A stretch of 6,871 nt of DNA from Actinomycetes bacterium (GCA_023427825.1 JAEZAI010000114.1:1-6871), one strand, 5' to 3'. Numbered from the stretch's first letter, positions 1 through 5,707 are shown. Notes: a model not told the origin generated them from the sequence alone. Program-made: numbers and translations.

Positions 1-892
1 CGTCGCTGTAGGGCGAGCGGAAGACCGCCAACAGGCTCGCACCGGACGCGACGGTCTCGACGACGTCGCGGTGCAGCTGGACGACGACGGCGCCGGGGAA
101 CGCGGACACCAGGGCGGGCAGCTCAGCGGTGTGCGGCGGGGCCTTGAGCACCCACCGACGTCCGTCGCCGCGGTCGAGCGCCTGGAGGACGTGCCGGTAG
201 CCGACGTAGCTGGGCGCGAGGTCCTGTCCGGCCAGCCACCCGGAGTAGGAGTCGAGCCGCGTCGTCGAGGAGAACCCCCAGTTGCGCAGGTCCGTGCCCA
301 TCGCCAGGCCGCACTCCTCCGGCATGCGACCCCCCGAGTCGTGGATCGCTCGCAGCTCGGGGTTGAGCTGGTACAGCACCTCGCCCGGCCCGACGCTCGC
401 CTCGATGAAGGCCTCCCGCTCGTCGTCGGTCATCACGGCCACACGGGAGGGGCTGGTGAGCTCTGCCGGCAAGGGGCCCCGCAACCGAGGATCGGTCGCC
501 AGCAGCCGGAACAGGAACGTCGTGCCCGTGCGCCAGCCGCCGGTGATGAAGATCGGCGGCTGCAGCTCCACGGCGGAGCGAACGGGTTCGGCCTCCCTGA
601 GCTCCGACATCGCCACGCCGGCCCGCAGTCGCGACAGGGCGGTCCTGGCGACCATGCCGACGCCGAGCGCGTTGAGGCGACCGTCCTCGCGTGCCGAGGC
701 GAGGTACTGCTCGAGGCCCTCTCGCCATCCGGCGGCGAAACGCTCCTCGTCACCGGGTCGCCGCACGGCCGCGGCGGCGAGGTGGTCGGGATCGAGGCGG
801 TAGCGGTCCGGCCTCGCTCGCCGGTCGGCCTCGGCGGCTGCCAGCGCCGCCCGGGCCACCTCGGTCCTCGGTGCAGGTCGCCACAGGCTCAT
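1..892 (-). CDS. Sulfotransferase family protein (partial, C-terminus beyond window)
   Basis: The first 297 residues are present and the reading frame is still open at the left edge. The PAPS-binding 5'-phosphosulfate loop is visible as GGWRTGTTFL at about residues 118-127. A second conserved block, LKAPPHTAELPAL (249-261), is followed by HRDVVETVAS (274-283), the region that normally binds the 3'-phosphate of PAPS. This matches the Sulfotransfer_3-type family, which moves a sulfuryl group from PAPS to a hydroxyl or amine of a small molecule or lipid; the acceptor cannot be told. The start is the ATG whose last bases overlap the upstream stop (ATGA, 889-892), with a purine run GGGGG four bases before it, so it is translationally coupled to the DUF1214 gene. 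No signal peptide is seen, so it is probably cytosolic. The fold is confident; the substrate is unknown. Confidence 0.88.
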   Translation of the reverse strand, partial: MSLWRPAPRTEVARAALAAAEADRRARPDRYRLDPDHLAAAAVRRPGDEERFAAGWREGLEQYLASAREDGRLNALGVGMVARTALSRLRAGVAMSELREAEPVRSAVELQPPIFITGGWRTGTTFLFRLLATDPRLRGPLPAELTSPSRVAVMTDDEREAFIEASVGPGEVLYQLNPELRAIHDSGGRMPEECGLAMGTDLRNWGFSSTTRLDSYSGWLAGQDLAPSYVGYRHVLQALDRGDGRRWVLKAPPHTAELPALVSAFPGAVVVQLHRDVVETVASGASLLAVFRSPYSD

Positions 893-1983
893 GTCGCCCC
901 CATGAGATCGACGAGACGGCACCGACGCACGGTCGGGAGGTCGGGCTCCCGCTCGGGCTGGAGGAAGCGGAACACGAAGAGGCCGAAGCTCCGACCCTCG
1001 TTGTCGAGCCAGTCGCCCGGGCCGCCGGGGTCGGTCGCCGAGATCACGATGCGAGAGCGCCCGTCGACCAGCTGCGCGGTGCCGTCGGTGAGCGACACGC
1101 GCCGGGAGCGGTGGTCCAGCGAGTTGAGGAAGCGGCTGTAGAGCAGCACGTTCCAGTACCGGCACGGTGGAGGGTCGACCTCGATCACGAGCGCCTCGTC
1201 GGGCTCGAGCTGCCAGGAGCCGCGCACGTAGTGGATGTTCGGTTCCGTGAAGCCTGCGCCGCCGACCATCTCGGACCAGTACCGCACCTCGTTGGGCTGC
1301 GCCAGGTCGTCCCGGATCGACGCGGCGAAGATCGCAGGGAACGCGGCGATGGTCCGGCCGAGGCGCGCCAGATGACGTTCGAACGTCGCCGGATCGATCG
1401 CCGGCGGGGGCTCGACGTGGTCGATCGGATCGATGCGGCACGAGCCGAGCCGGTCGTGCGCGGCGTCGTGGTGGAACTGGCGCACCCAGACCGCCGACGC
1501 GCCCTCCGACAGCGGCAGCCAGTCGCCGTCGTCGGTCGGCGCATCACCGGACAGCGTCACCGTGAAGCCGCCGTCGTCGTCGATCCTCAGCGAGTCGCTG
1601 TCGATCCGGCTCGTGGCCGCTGCGGTGGCCGACCCGCCGGTGCGGGCGTACACGGTGATCGAGGTGTAGACCGCGTCGCCCACGACTCCGGAGATGCGGT
1701 ACCGCCCGGAGTCCCGGATGTCGGCCACCCAGTACCGGAAGTCCGGGTTGTCCATGAACATCTTCTCCCGCCAGCCGTTGAACGGGACCAGCTCGGGACG
1801 GTCGCGGTCGACCTCGAAGCGGCCGAGCTGGTTGTTCAGCGCTCGGACCAGGGCGCGGTAGCCGTCGGCCCGTTCGTCGGGAGAGAGGTGCGGCGTGTCG
1901 GCGGCGAGCTGCTCACCCGCCGACCGCAGACCGTCGACGAGGGCGTCCCACGCGCCACCCGCCACTGGAGGTTCGGTCGACAT
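889..1983 (-). CDS. DUF1214 domain-containing protein
   Basis: This 364-residue protein resembles actinobacterial DUF1214 proteins. An N-terminal helical part (about 10-60, with LSPDERADGYRAL) is followed by a block with DNPDFRYW (78-85) and RYRISGVVGDAVYTS (94-108). The C-terminal DUF1214 region lies at about 255-345, with YWNVLLYSRFLNSLD (276-290), DGRSRIVIS (307-315), GDWLDNEG (323-330) and a final FRFLQPE (339-344). The biochemical role of the family is not established. No signal peptide or membrane helix is apparent. The frame can be extended to a GTG at 2043, but those 20 codons run through an AT-richer promoter-like stretch, so the ATG at 1983 is preferred. A TAAGTT box sits 8 nt before this ATG with no Shine-Dalgarno, as for a leaderless message. 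Its stop overlaps the sulfotransferase start by 4 nt, so the two proteins are probably made together and may act on the same compound. Confidence 0.85.
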   Translation of the reverse strand: MSTEPPVAGGAWDALVDGLRSAGEQLAADTPHLSPDERADGYRALVRALNNQLGRFEVDRDRPELVPFNGWREKMFMDNPDFRYWVADIRDSGRYRISGVVGDAVYTSITVYARTGGSATAAATSRIDSDSLRIDDDGGFTVTLSGDAPTDDGDWLPLSEGASAVWVRQFHHDAAHDRLGSCRIDPIDHVEPPPAIDPATFERHLARLGRTIAAFPAIFAASIRDDLAQPNEVRYWSEMVGGAGFTEPNIHYVRGSWQLEPDEALVIEVDPPPCRYWNVLLYSRFLNSLDHRSRRVSLTDGTAQLVDGRSRIVISATDPGGPGDWLDNEGRSFGLFVFRFLQPEREPDLPTVRRCRLVDLMGAT

Positions 1984-1989
1984 GTCGAC
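1976..1989. repeat. 14-bp perfect palindrome over the DUF1214 start codon
   Basis: GTCGACATGTCGAC reads the same on both strands and is centred on the start codon of the minus-strand DUF1214 gene. It could be an operator or a small RNA hairpin at the 5' end of the message. The TCGA-rich arms are common in high-GC coding DNA, so chance is quite possible. Confidence 0.4.
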
Positions 1990-1991
1990 GC

Positions 1992-1997
1992 AACTTA
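1992..1997 (-). promoter_or_regulatory. Leaderless-type -10 box of the DUF1214/sulfotransferase operon
   Basis: On the minus strand TAAGTT (TANNNT consensus) ends 8 nt before the ATG at 1983, which would place the transcription start at or next to the start codon. No convincing -35 lies 17-18 nt upstream (TGGGTC or CTGGGT). The box lies within an imperfect inverted repeat, ACTTAC-N5-GCAAGT (1993-2009, one mismatch in six), that could bind a repressor. Identified by eye only. Confidence 0.45.
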
Positions 1998-2049
1998 CAC
2001 TTCGCAAGTAACGAGACCCAGATCCTTTCGATCGTCGCGGCACATGACA

Positions 2050-2061
2050 ACATGATCATGT
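2050..2061. promoter_or_regulatory. 12-bp perfect palindrome in the divergent intergenic region (candidate operator)
   Basis: ACATGATCATGT is a perfect palindrome in the AT-richer part of the gap between the DUF1214 and SulP genes, 58-69 nt before the SulP ATG. A further ACATGA lies just upstream at 2042-2047. A TACGTT box (2064-2069) lies immediately downstream and could be the -10 of the SulP promoter, so a bound repressor would block transcription. The obvious candidate binder is the ArsR-family protein encoded behind SulP. This assignment is inference. Confidence 0.45.
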
Positions 2062-2118
2062 AGTACGTTCGGCATACATCGTGCGGTTTCCCGACTCCCT
2101 TCTGCCTCCATCCCCCTC

Positions 2119-3828
2119 ATGCCGCCGCGACTGACCGGCCTCCTGCCTCGCGCGTCCGACTACGCCGGACTGGCGCGCTCATGGCGCACCGACGTCGTCG
2201 CCGGGATCACGGTGGGTGTGGTGGCGCTGCCACTGGCGCTCGGTTTCGGGATCAGCACCGGCCTCGGCGCGGCCGCCGGCCTGGTGACGGCGGTCGTCGC
2301 CGGTCTGGTCGCTGCGGTGCTGGGCGGGTCGAACGTGCAGGTCTCGGGTCCGACCGGCGCCATGACCGTCGTGCTCGTTCCGGTCGTGGCGACCTACGGC
2401 GCGGACGCCGTCGTGGTGGTGGGCATCCTGGCGGGGATCCTGGTCGTCGCCTCGGCGATCGCCGGACTCGGCCGATACCTCGCCTACGTGCCGTGGCCGG
2501 TCGTCGAGGGCTTCACCGTCGGCATCGCGATCATCATCTTCCTGCAGCAGGTGCCCGCCGCCCTCGGCGTGCCGAAGCCCGAAGGCGAGAACGCAGCGCT
2601 GGTCGCCGTCGAGGCCCTGCTCGACGCCACCGCGTCCTCGATCCCGTCGGTGGCCGTCGTCGTCGGAACCGCCCTGGTCGTCGCGCTCCTCCCTCGACTG
2701 CACCGTTCGTTGCCGGCCTCGCTGATCGCGATCGTGATCGCGGCGGTCGTGTGCGCCGTGGCGCACGTCGACGTCGCCGTCATCGGCGAGCTCCCCCGGT
2801 CGGTCCCCCTCCCCACTGTGCCGTCGGTGTCGATCGACCAGCTGCGCTCGCTGCTCTCGCCGGCGCTCGCCGTCGCGATCCTGTGCGCGCTCGAGAGCCT
2901 CCTGTCCGCCCGTGTCGCCGACGGGATGTCCGACGGCCCCGCATCCGAACCGGACAGAGAGCTGTTCGGTCAGGGGATCGCGAACATCGCGTCACCGCTG
3001 TTCGGCGGCATGCCCGCCACCGGGGCGATCGCTCGCACCGCCGTGAACGTCCGCGCCGGCGCGAGCACACGGGTCGCGGCGATCGTGCACTCGGTCGTGC
3101 TGATCCTCGTGATCTACCTCGCCGCACCCGTCGTGGCCGAGATCCCCGTCCCCGCGCTCGCCGGGGTCCTGATGGTGACCGCCGTCCGCATGGTCGAGGC
3201 CCACAACGTCATGGCGGTCGTGCGGGCCACGCGCGCCGACGCCGTCGTGCTCGTCCTCACCGCCGCTGCGACCGTCGTGTTCGACCTGATCGTCGCGGTC
3301 GAGGTCGGGATCGCGGTCGCAGCGCTGCTCGCGCTCCGCAACGTCGCCCGGGCGGCGCAGGCCACCCGCGAACCGCTGCCGTCGTCGGTGCTCGCGCCGG
3401 CGTCGGAGGACGACGGCGACATCGTGACGCCCGAGGAGGAACGGGCGCTGCTCGCCGATCACATCGTCGTGTACCGGCTGGAGGGCGTGCTGTTCTTCGG
3501 CGCCGCCCAGCGGTTCCTCACCGAGATCACCGACGTGTCGGACGTCGACGTCGTCATCCTGCGATTGCCGCAGATCCAGCTGATCGACGCGACCGGCGCG
3601 CAGGCCCTCGGGCAGATCGTCGACGAGCTCCAGCGGCGCGGCATCACCGTGCTGTTCAAGGGACTGCGGGCCCGGCCCCTCGAGGTCCTGCAGCGGGTCG
3701 GTGTGCTCGACCAGCTCGCCGGCGACGAGCACGTCTTCGACCACCTCGACGACGCGATCGCCCACGCCGAGCACCACGTCCGCATCCGCCAACATGCAGG
3801 TCAGGTGCCGAGCGGAGGACCGACGTGA
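2119..3828 (+). CDS. SulP family inorganic anion permease with C-terminal STAS domain
   Basis: This 569-residue inner-membrane transporter has the SulP order: a short cytosolic N-terminus with DVVAGITVGVVALPLAL (25-41), many hydrophobic helices up to about residue 408, then a cytosolic STAS domain (about 446-545). Family signatures are VSGPTGAM (75-82), ALESLLSARVAD (257-268, with the acidic residue near the cation/anion site of SulP proteins) and GQGIANIASPLFGGMPATGA (284-303). The STAS domain carries IDATGAQAL (489-497), at the loop that is phosphorylated in anti-sigma antagonists. SulP members carry sulfate, bicarbonate or other anions, and the sequence does not settle which; no dabA-type partner is present. 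The ATG at 2119 has a pyrimidine-rich upstream region and no Shine-Dalgarno. Its stop overlaps the next start (GTGA, 3825-3828), so it is co-translated with an ArsR-type regulator. The length is normal and the gene looks intact. Confidence 0.93.
   Translation: MPPRLTGLLPRASDYAGLARSWRTDVVAGITVGVVALPLALGFGISTGLGAAAGLVTAVVAGLVAAVLGGSNVQVSGPTGAMTVVLVPVVATYGADAVVVVGILAGILVVASAIAGLGRYLAYVPWPVVEGFTVGIAIIIFLQQVPAALGVPKPEGENAALVAVEALLDATASSIPSVAVVVGTALVVALLPRLHRSLPASLIAIVIAAVVCAVAHVDVAVIGELPRSVPLPTVPSVSIDQLRSLLSPALAVAILCALESLLSARVADGMSDGPASEPDRELFGQGIANIASPLFGGMPATGAIARTAVNVRAGASTRVAAIVHSVVLILVIYLAAPVVAEIPVPALAGVLMVTAVRMVEAHNVMAVVRATRADAVVLVLTAAATVVFDLIVAVEVGIAVAALLALRNVARAAQATREPLPSSVLAPASEDDGDIVTPEEERALLADHIVVYRLEGVLFFGAAQRFLTEITDVSDVDVVILRLPQIQLIDATGAQALGQIVDELQRRGITVLFKGLRARPLEVLQRVGVLDQLAGDEHVFDHLDDAIAHAEHHVRIRQHAGQVPSGGPT
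3814..3818 (+). promoter_or_regulatory. Shine-Dalgarno GGAGG for the ArsR-type gene
   Basis: GGAGG lies inside the end of the SulP gene, six bases before the GTG at 3825. It supports that GTG as the start of the regulator and the 4-nt overlap with the SulP stop. It is one of only two clear ribosome-binding sites in the window. Confidence 0.75.
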
Positions 3829-4172
3829 ACCGACCCATCTTCCAGATCAAGGCGGAGCTCTTCAAGACGCTCGCCCACCCGGCCCGCATCAGGGTGCTCG
3901 AGATCCTGCGGGACGGCGAGCGCTCGGTGACCGACATGATCCCGCTGGTGGGTCTGGAGCAGTCGCACCTGTCCAAGCAGCTCGCGGTGCTGCGACAGGG
4001 AGGCATCGTCCGCACCCGGCGCGACGGCAACACCGTCTACTACTCCGCGGCCGACCCGAGGATCTTCCACCTCCTCGAGACCGCCAAGGAGATCGTCGCC
4101 ACCGCACTGGCGGAGTCGAGCGACCTGCTCGCCGATCTCGCCGAGGTGAGCTTCGAGACCGACGCCGGCTGA
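3825..4172 (+). CDS. ArsR/SmtB-family winged-helix transcriptional regulator
   Basis: A 115-residue DNA-binding protein with the ArsR fold. KTLAHPARIRVLEIL (14-28) is the classic first helix pair. The recognition helix region is LEQSHLSKQLAVLRQGGIV (44-62), and RRDGNTVYYSAADP (65-78) is the beta wing. The protein has no cysteine, so the usual metal- or arsenic-binding ELCVCDL-type site is absent, and it need not be a metal sensor. Its three histidines (18, 48, 82) are scattered. It overlaps the SulP stop by 4 nt and has a good GGAGG site, so it is almost certainly expressed with the permease. By analogy with transporter-linked ArsR proteins it may repress this operon, possibly at the palindrome at 2050-2061. 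The signal it senses is unknown. Confidence 0.9.
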   Translation: MNRPIFQIKAELFKTLAHPARIRVLEILRDGERSVTDMIPLVGLEQSHLSKQLAVLRQGGIVRTRRDGNTVYYSAADPRIFHLLETAKEIVATALAESSDLLADLAEVSFETDAG

Positions 4173-4316
4173 CGGATTGGATCGAGCCCCGCCTCGCTCC
4201 TCACGCCGGAGGTGTGGAAGCCGACGGCCTCGGACATGATCCCCTTCGTGTTCGACGGCGACTTCAACGGTCCGGGTCGGTGGCGCGGACCCGAGGGCAC
4301 CGGCCGGCTGCATCAC
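4173..4316 (+). other. 144-bp stretch between the ArsR-type and DUF488 genes; possible N-terminal extension
   Basis: No separate gene is recognised here. The DUF488 frame is open throughout, back to the ArsR stop, and holds a GTG at 4212. The 35 codons from there to 4314 show a coding-like bias: about 66, 54 and 89 percent G+C at codon positions 1, 2 and 3. The same bias continues before the GTG, and a minus-strand frame shares the same third positions, so the signal is not decisive. A hairpin is possible at 4269-4293 (GGTCCG/CGGACC or CGGGTC/GACCCG). No clear promoter or T-rich terminator is seen. Confidence 0.4.
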
Positions 4317-4865
4317 ATGGCGACGCCGCGGCGGATCTTCACGATCGGGCACTCGAACCGGACCATCGAGGAGTTCCTGGCCCTGCTCGGCGAGCAACGC
4401 GTCGAGCTGGTGGTCGACGTGCGCCGGTTGCCAGGCTCCGCGAGGAACCCCCAGTTCGACGAGGACGAACTGGCGTCGTCGCTGAGCGAGGAGGGGATCT
4501 CGTTCCGACGGGCGGAAGGTCTGACCGGACGTCGCCCGAGGAGTGCGGACGTCCCCGGAGAGGTCAACGGATGGTGGGAGAACCGCAGCTTCCACAACTA
4601 CGCCGACCACGGGCTCAGCGAGGAGTTCCGTCGAGCCCTCGCCGAGCTCCGCGAGTGGGGCGCGGAACGTCCGGCGGCGGTGATGTGCTCGGAGGCCGTG
4701 TGGTGGCGCTGCCACCGGCGGATCATCGCCGACCACCTCCTGGCCCACGGCGACGACGTCGTCCACATCATGGGCGGCGGCCGGGTCCAGCAGGCCGAGC
4801 TGAGCGCCGGCGCGGTCGTCGGGGCGGATCTCAGCGTCACCTATCCGGCGGTCGAGCGGACCTGA
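4317..4865 (+). CDS. DUF488 family protein
   Basis: Read from the ATG at 4317, this 182-residue protein begins as DUF488 proteins usually do, with a beta strand and IFTIGHSNRTIEEFLALL (7-24). DVRRLPGSARNPQF (34-47) follows, and the C-terminal CSEAVWWRCHRRIIADHL (about 127-144) and VVHIMGGG (150-157) are also family hallmarks. The paired cysteines and the CHR motif suggest a conserved functional site, but no reaction is established for the family. The frame could start 35 codons earlier at a GTG (4212), giving 217 residues. A GGAGG there overlaps the GTG and is too close to serve it, whereas 4317 fits the family start although it too lacks a Shine-Dalgarno. It lies 144 nt after the ArsR-type gene on the same strand and may be read from the same transcript. 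It is probably cytosolic. Confidence 0.85.
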   Translation: MATPRRIFTIGHSNRTIEEFLALLGEQRVELVVDVRRLPGSARNPQFDEDELASSLSEEGISFRRAEGLTGRRPRSADVPGEVNGWWENRSFHNYADHGLSEEFRRALAELREWGAERPAAVMCSEAVWWRCHRRIIADHLLAHGDDVVHIMGGGRVQQAELSAGAVVGADLSVTYPAVERT

Positions 4866-4895
4866 GCGTTCTCCCCTCCCGCCGGCGGACCTGGA

Positions 4896-4994
4896 TCAGC
4901 GGATCGACAGCGCGGACAGCACGACGATGAGGACGACGATGCCCACCATCAGCAGTGACGCCGCGAGCCGCGGGTGGGTCGGCCGCGGCGTCAC
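4896..4994 (-). CDS. 32-residue single-helix membrane peptide coupled to the ferredoxin gene
   Basis: A GTG at 4994 overlaps the ferredoxin stop as GTGA (4991-4994) and opens a 32-codon frame. The product has a short basic, proline-rich head (VTPRPTHPRLAAS) and a nearly continuous hydrophobic helix, LLMVGIVVLIVVLSALSIR (14-32), ending in arginine. It looks like a one-pass membrane microprotein with the N-terminus probably inside, given its basic residues. The overlap is the same kind used elsewhere in this window between real genes, which argues for translational coupling. No family is recognised. It may anchor or modulate a partner of the ferredoxin. It is too short for codon statistics, so chance cannot be excluded. 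Confidence 0.6.
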   Translation of the reverse strand: MTPRPTHPRLAASLLMVGIVVLIVVLSALSIR

Positions 4995-5287
4995 GAGACG
5001 TCCGCCGGCCGGTCGTCCGCACCGAGTCGCACGACGACCTCGACGATCGTGATCACGCCGGCCGGGCAGGCCTGGGCGCCGAGCCAGGCGGCCTCGGCCT
5101 GCTCGGGTGGCACCTCCAGGAGGTGGACGGCGATGAGCCCGTCGTCGTCGAGCGGATAGACGTCGGGCGCCCAGCGGTGGCAGTTGCCCCATCCCTCGCA
5201 GAGACCGGGATGCACCTTGACCCTGAGCGACTCGGTGCGACCGTCGGGTCGCCGCGTGATCGCCTGGTCCGCCTTCAGCGCGTCCAT
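4991..5287 (-). CDS. Ferredoxin with three cysteine ligands, probably [3Fe-4S]
   Basis: A 98-residue electron carrier. The cluster motif is LCEGWGNCHRWAPDVYP (29-45) followed by the ACP element at 73-75, giving cysteines at 30, 36 and 74. Residue 33, where a [4Fe-4S] ferredoxin has its second cysteine, is tryptophan. Three-cysteine ferredoxins of this actinobacterial kind normally carry a [3Fe-4S] cluster and feed electrons to cytochrome P450s or other oxygenases. No P450 or ferredoxin reductase lies in this window, so its partner is elsewhere. The ATG at 5287 is chosen because AGAGGA lies seven bases upstream; the 20 residues before the fold are extra. It follows a small membrane protein by 61 nt and overlaps a membrane peptide by 4 nt, so the three form an operon, possibly controlled by the divergent Fe-S-type regulator. 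Confidence 0.9.
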   Translation of the reverse strand: MDALKADQAITRRPDGRTESLRVKVHPGLCEGWGNCHRWAPDVYPLDDDGLIAVHLLEVPPEQAEAAWLGAQACPAGVITIVEVVVRLGADDRPADVS

Positions 5288-5294
5288 CCGCACG

Positions 5295-5300
5295 TCCTCT
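5295..5300 (-). promoter_or_regulatory. Shine-Dalgarno AGAGGA for the ferredoxin gene
   Basis: On the minus strand AGAGGA lies seven bases before the ATG at 5287 and fixes this start over the upstream in-frame GTG codons. Confidence 0.65.
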
Positions 5301-5348
5301 GCCACGACATCGTTCGAGATCCCGTGCGGACCGCAGCCGCCGGAGCCG

Positions 5349-5645
5349 TCACGCCGACCGCTGAGGATCGTGCCCGGACGACGTACCGCTCCCCGTGCGT
5401 GACTGGTGGAGGACGAAGCCGAGCATCCCGCCGAAGCCGGGGCCGCCCCAGAGTCCGGTGAACGCGCCGAGCGCGATCGCCGCGGCCGGTGGCAGTCCGA
5501 CGAGGGCCGCGACACCGCCGCACAGGCCGCCCACGACGAAGAACCCGAGCACGGTCCCGAGGAGCACCGCCCGACCGGTCCCGGCGGTGAACGCCGGCTC
5601 CGGCTCGCTGCGACGAACCCCGTGAGCGCTGATTATTTCCGTCAT
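5349..5645 (-). CDS. Small glycine-rich membrane protein, two predicted helices, function unknown
   Basis: A 98-residue protein not recognised as a named family. A polar N-terminus (1-22) precedes hydrophobic helix one (about 26-50, RAVLLGTVLGFFVVGGL then CGGVAALVG). A Pro-Pro turn (52-53) leads into helix two (about 54-79), which holds the glycine-rich GLWGGPGFGGMLGF (64-77). The serine/glycine-rich tail is hydrophilic. Both ends are probably on the same side of the membrane. The helix spacing and glycine packing suggest an oligomeric membrane protein, but no transport or enzymatic motif is visible. The ATG at 5645 is preferred over a TTG at 5657 because a TATTGT -10 box ends 8 nt before it. 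It is the first gene of the ferredoxin operon and faces the COG2345-type regulator across 62 bp. Confidence 0.72.
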   Translation of the reverse strand: MTEIISAHGVRRSEPEPAFTAGTGRAVLLGTVLGFFVVGGLCGGVAALVGLPPAAAIALGAFTGLWGGPGFGGMLGFVLHQSRTGSGTSSGHDPQRSA

Positions 5646-5653
5646 ACGACAGA

Positions 5654-5659
5654 ACAATA
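5654..5659 (-). promoter_or_regulatory. Leaderless-type -10 box of the membrane protein/ferredoxin operon
   Basis: On the minus strand TATTGT ends 8 nt before the ATG at 5645. A TGGAGA hexamer (5677-5682, four of six matches to TTGACA) is 17 nt upstream. The transcription start would fall at or just before the ATG, and no Shine-Dalgarno is present, both as in leaderless messages. Confidence 0.55.
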
Positions 5660-5694
5660 ACGAGGTCCTGATCTTTTCTCCAGCGTTCAGTAGT

Positions 5695-5700
5695 TAAACT
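5695..5700 (+). promoter_or_regulatory. Leaderless-type -10 box of the Fe-S-type regulator gene
   Basis: TAAACT fits TANNNT and ends 7 nt before the GTG at 5708, so transcription would begin at the start codon. No good -35 is seen. The box sits in AGTT-A-AACT (5692-5700), a small inverted repeat that could be part of an autoregulatory operator. The promoter region overlaps that of the opposite-facing operon. Confidence 0.5.
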
Positions 5701-5707
5701 GCGGGGC

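Noticed and set aside
1984..2043. 20-codon N-terminal extension of the DUF1214 protein from a GTG
   Set aside because: The stretch is AT-richer, holds a -10 box and an inverted repeat, and encodes an untypical Ser/Arg-rich leader. The ATG at 1983 fits better.
71..2055. Long plus-strand open frames opposite the sulfotransferase and DUF1214 genes
   Set aside because: They are rich in Arg, Gly, Pro and Ala with no recognisable motif, while the minus strand has clear family signatures over the same DNA.
2181..4172. Very long plus-strand open frame (663 codons) through the SulP and ArsR-type genes
   Set aside because: Inside the SulP gene it reads as arginine/glycine-rich low-complexity protein, typical of an off-frame in high-GC DNA. 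Only its 3' end coincides with the real ArsR-type gene.
4269..4293. Hairpin before the DUF488 start as a terminator or riboswitch
   Set aside because: The stems are only six pairs with alternative registers and no T tract. Such structures are frequent by chance at this GC content.
3801..4766. 321-codon minus-strand frame opposite the ArsR-type and DUF488 genes
   Set aside because: It shows no family motif, and both plus-strand genes underneath have strong conserved signatures.
4879..4888. CCGCCGGCGG palindrome between the convergent DUF488 and membrane peptide genes, as a terminator
   Set aside because: It has no loop and no T-run. It is a simple GC palindrome and cannot be supported as an intrinsic terminator.
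4896..5192. 98-codon minus-strand frame ending with the membrane peptide
   Set aside because: Its first two thirds are an Arg/Gly-rich shadow of the ferredoxin gene. Only the last 32 codons, from the coupled GTG, look real.
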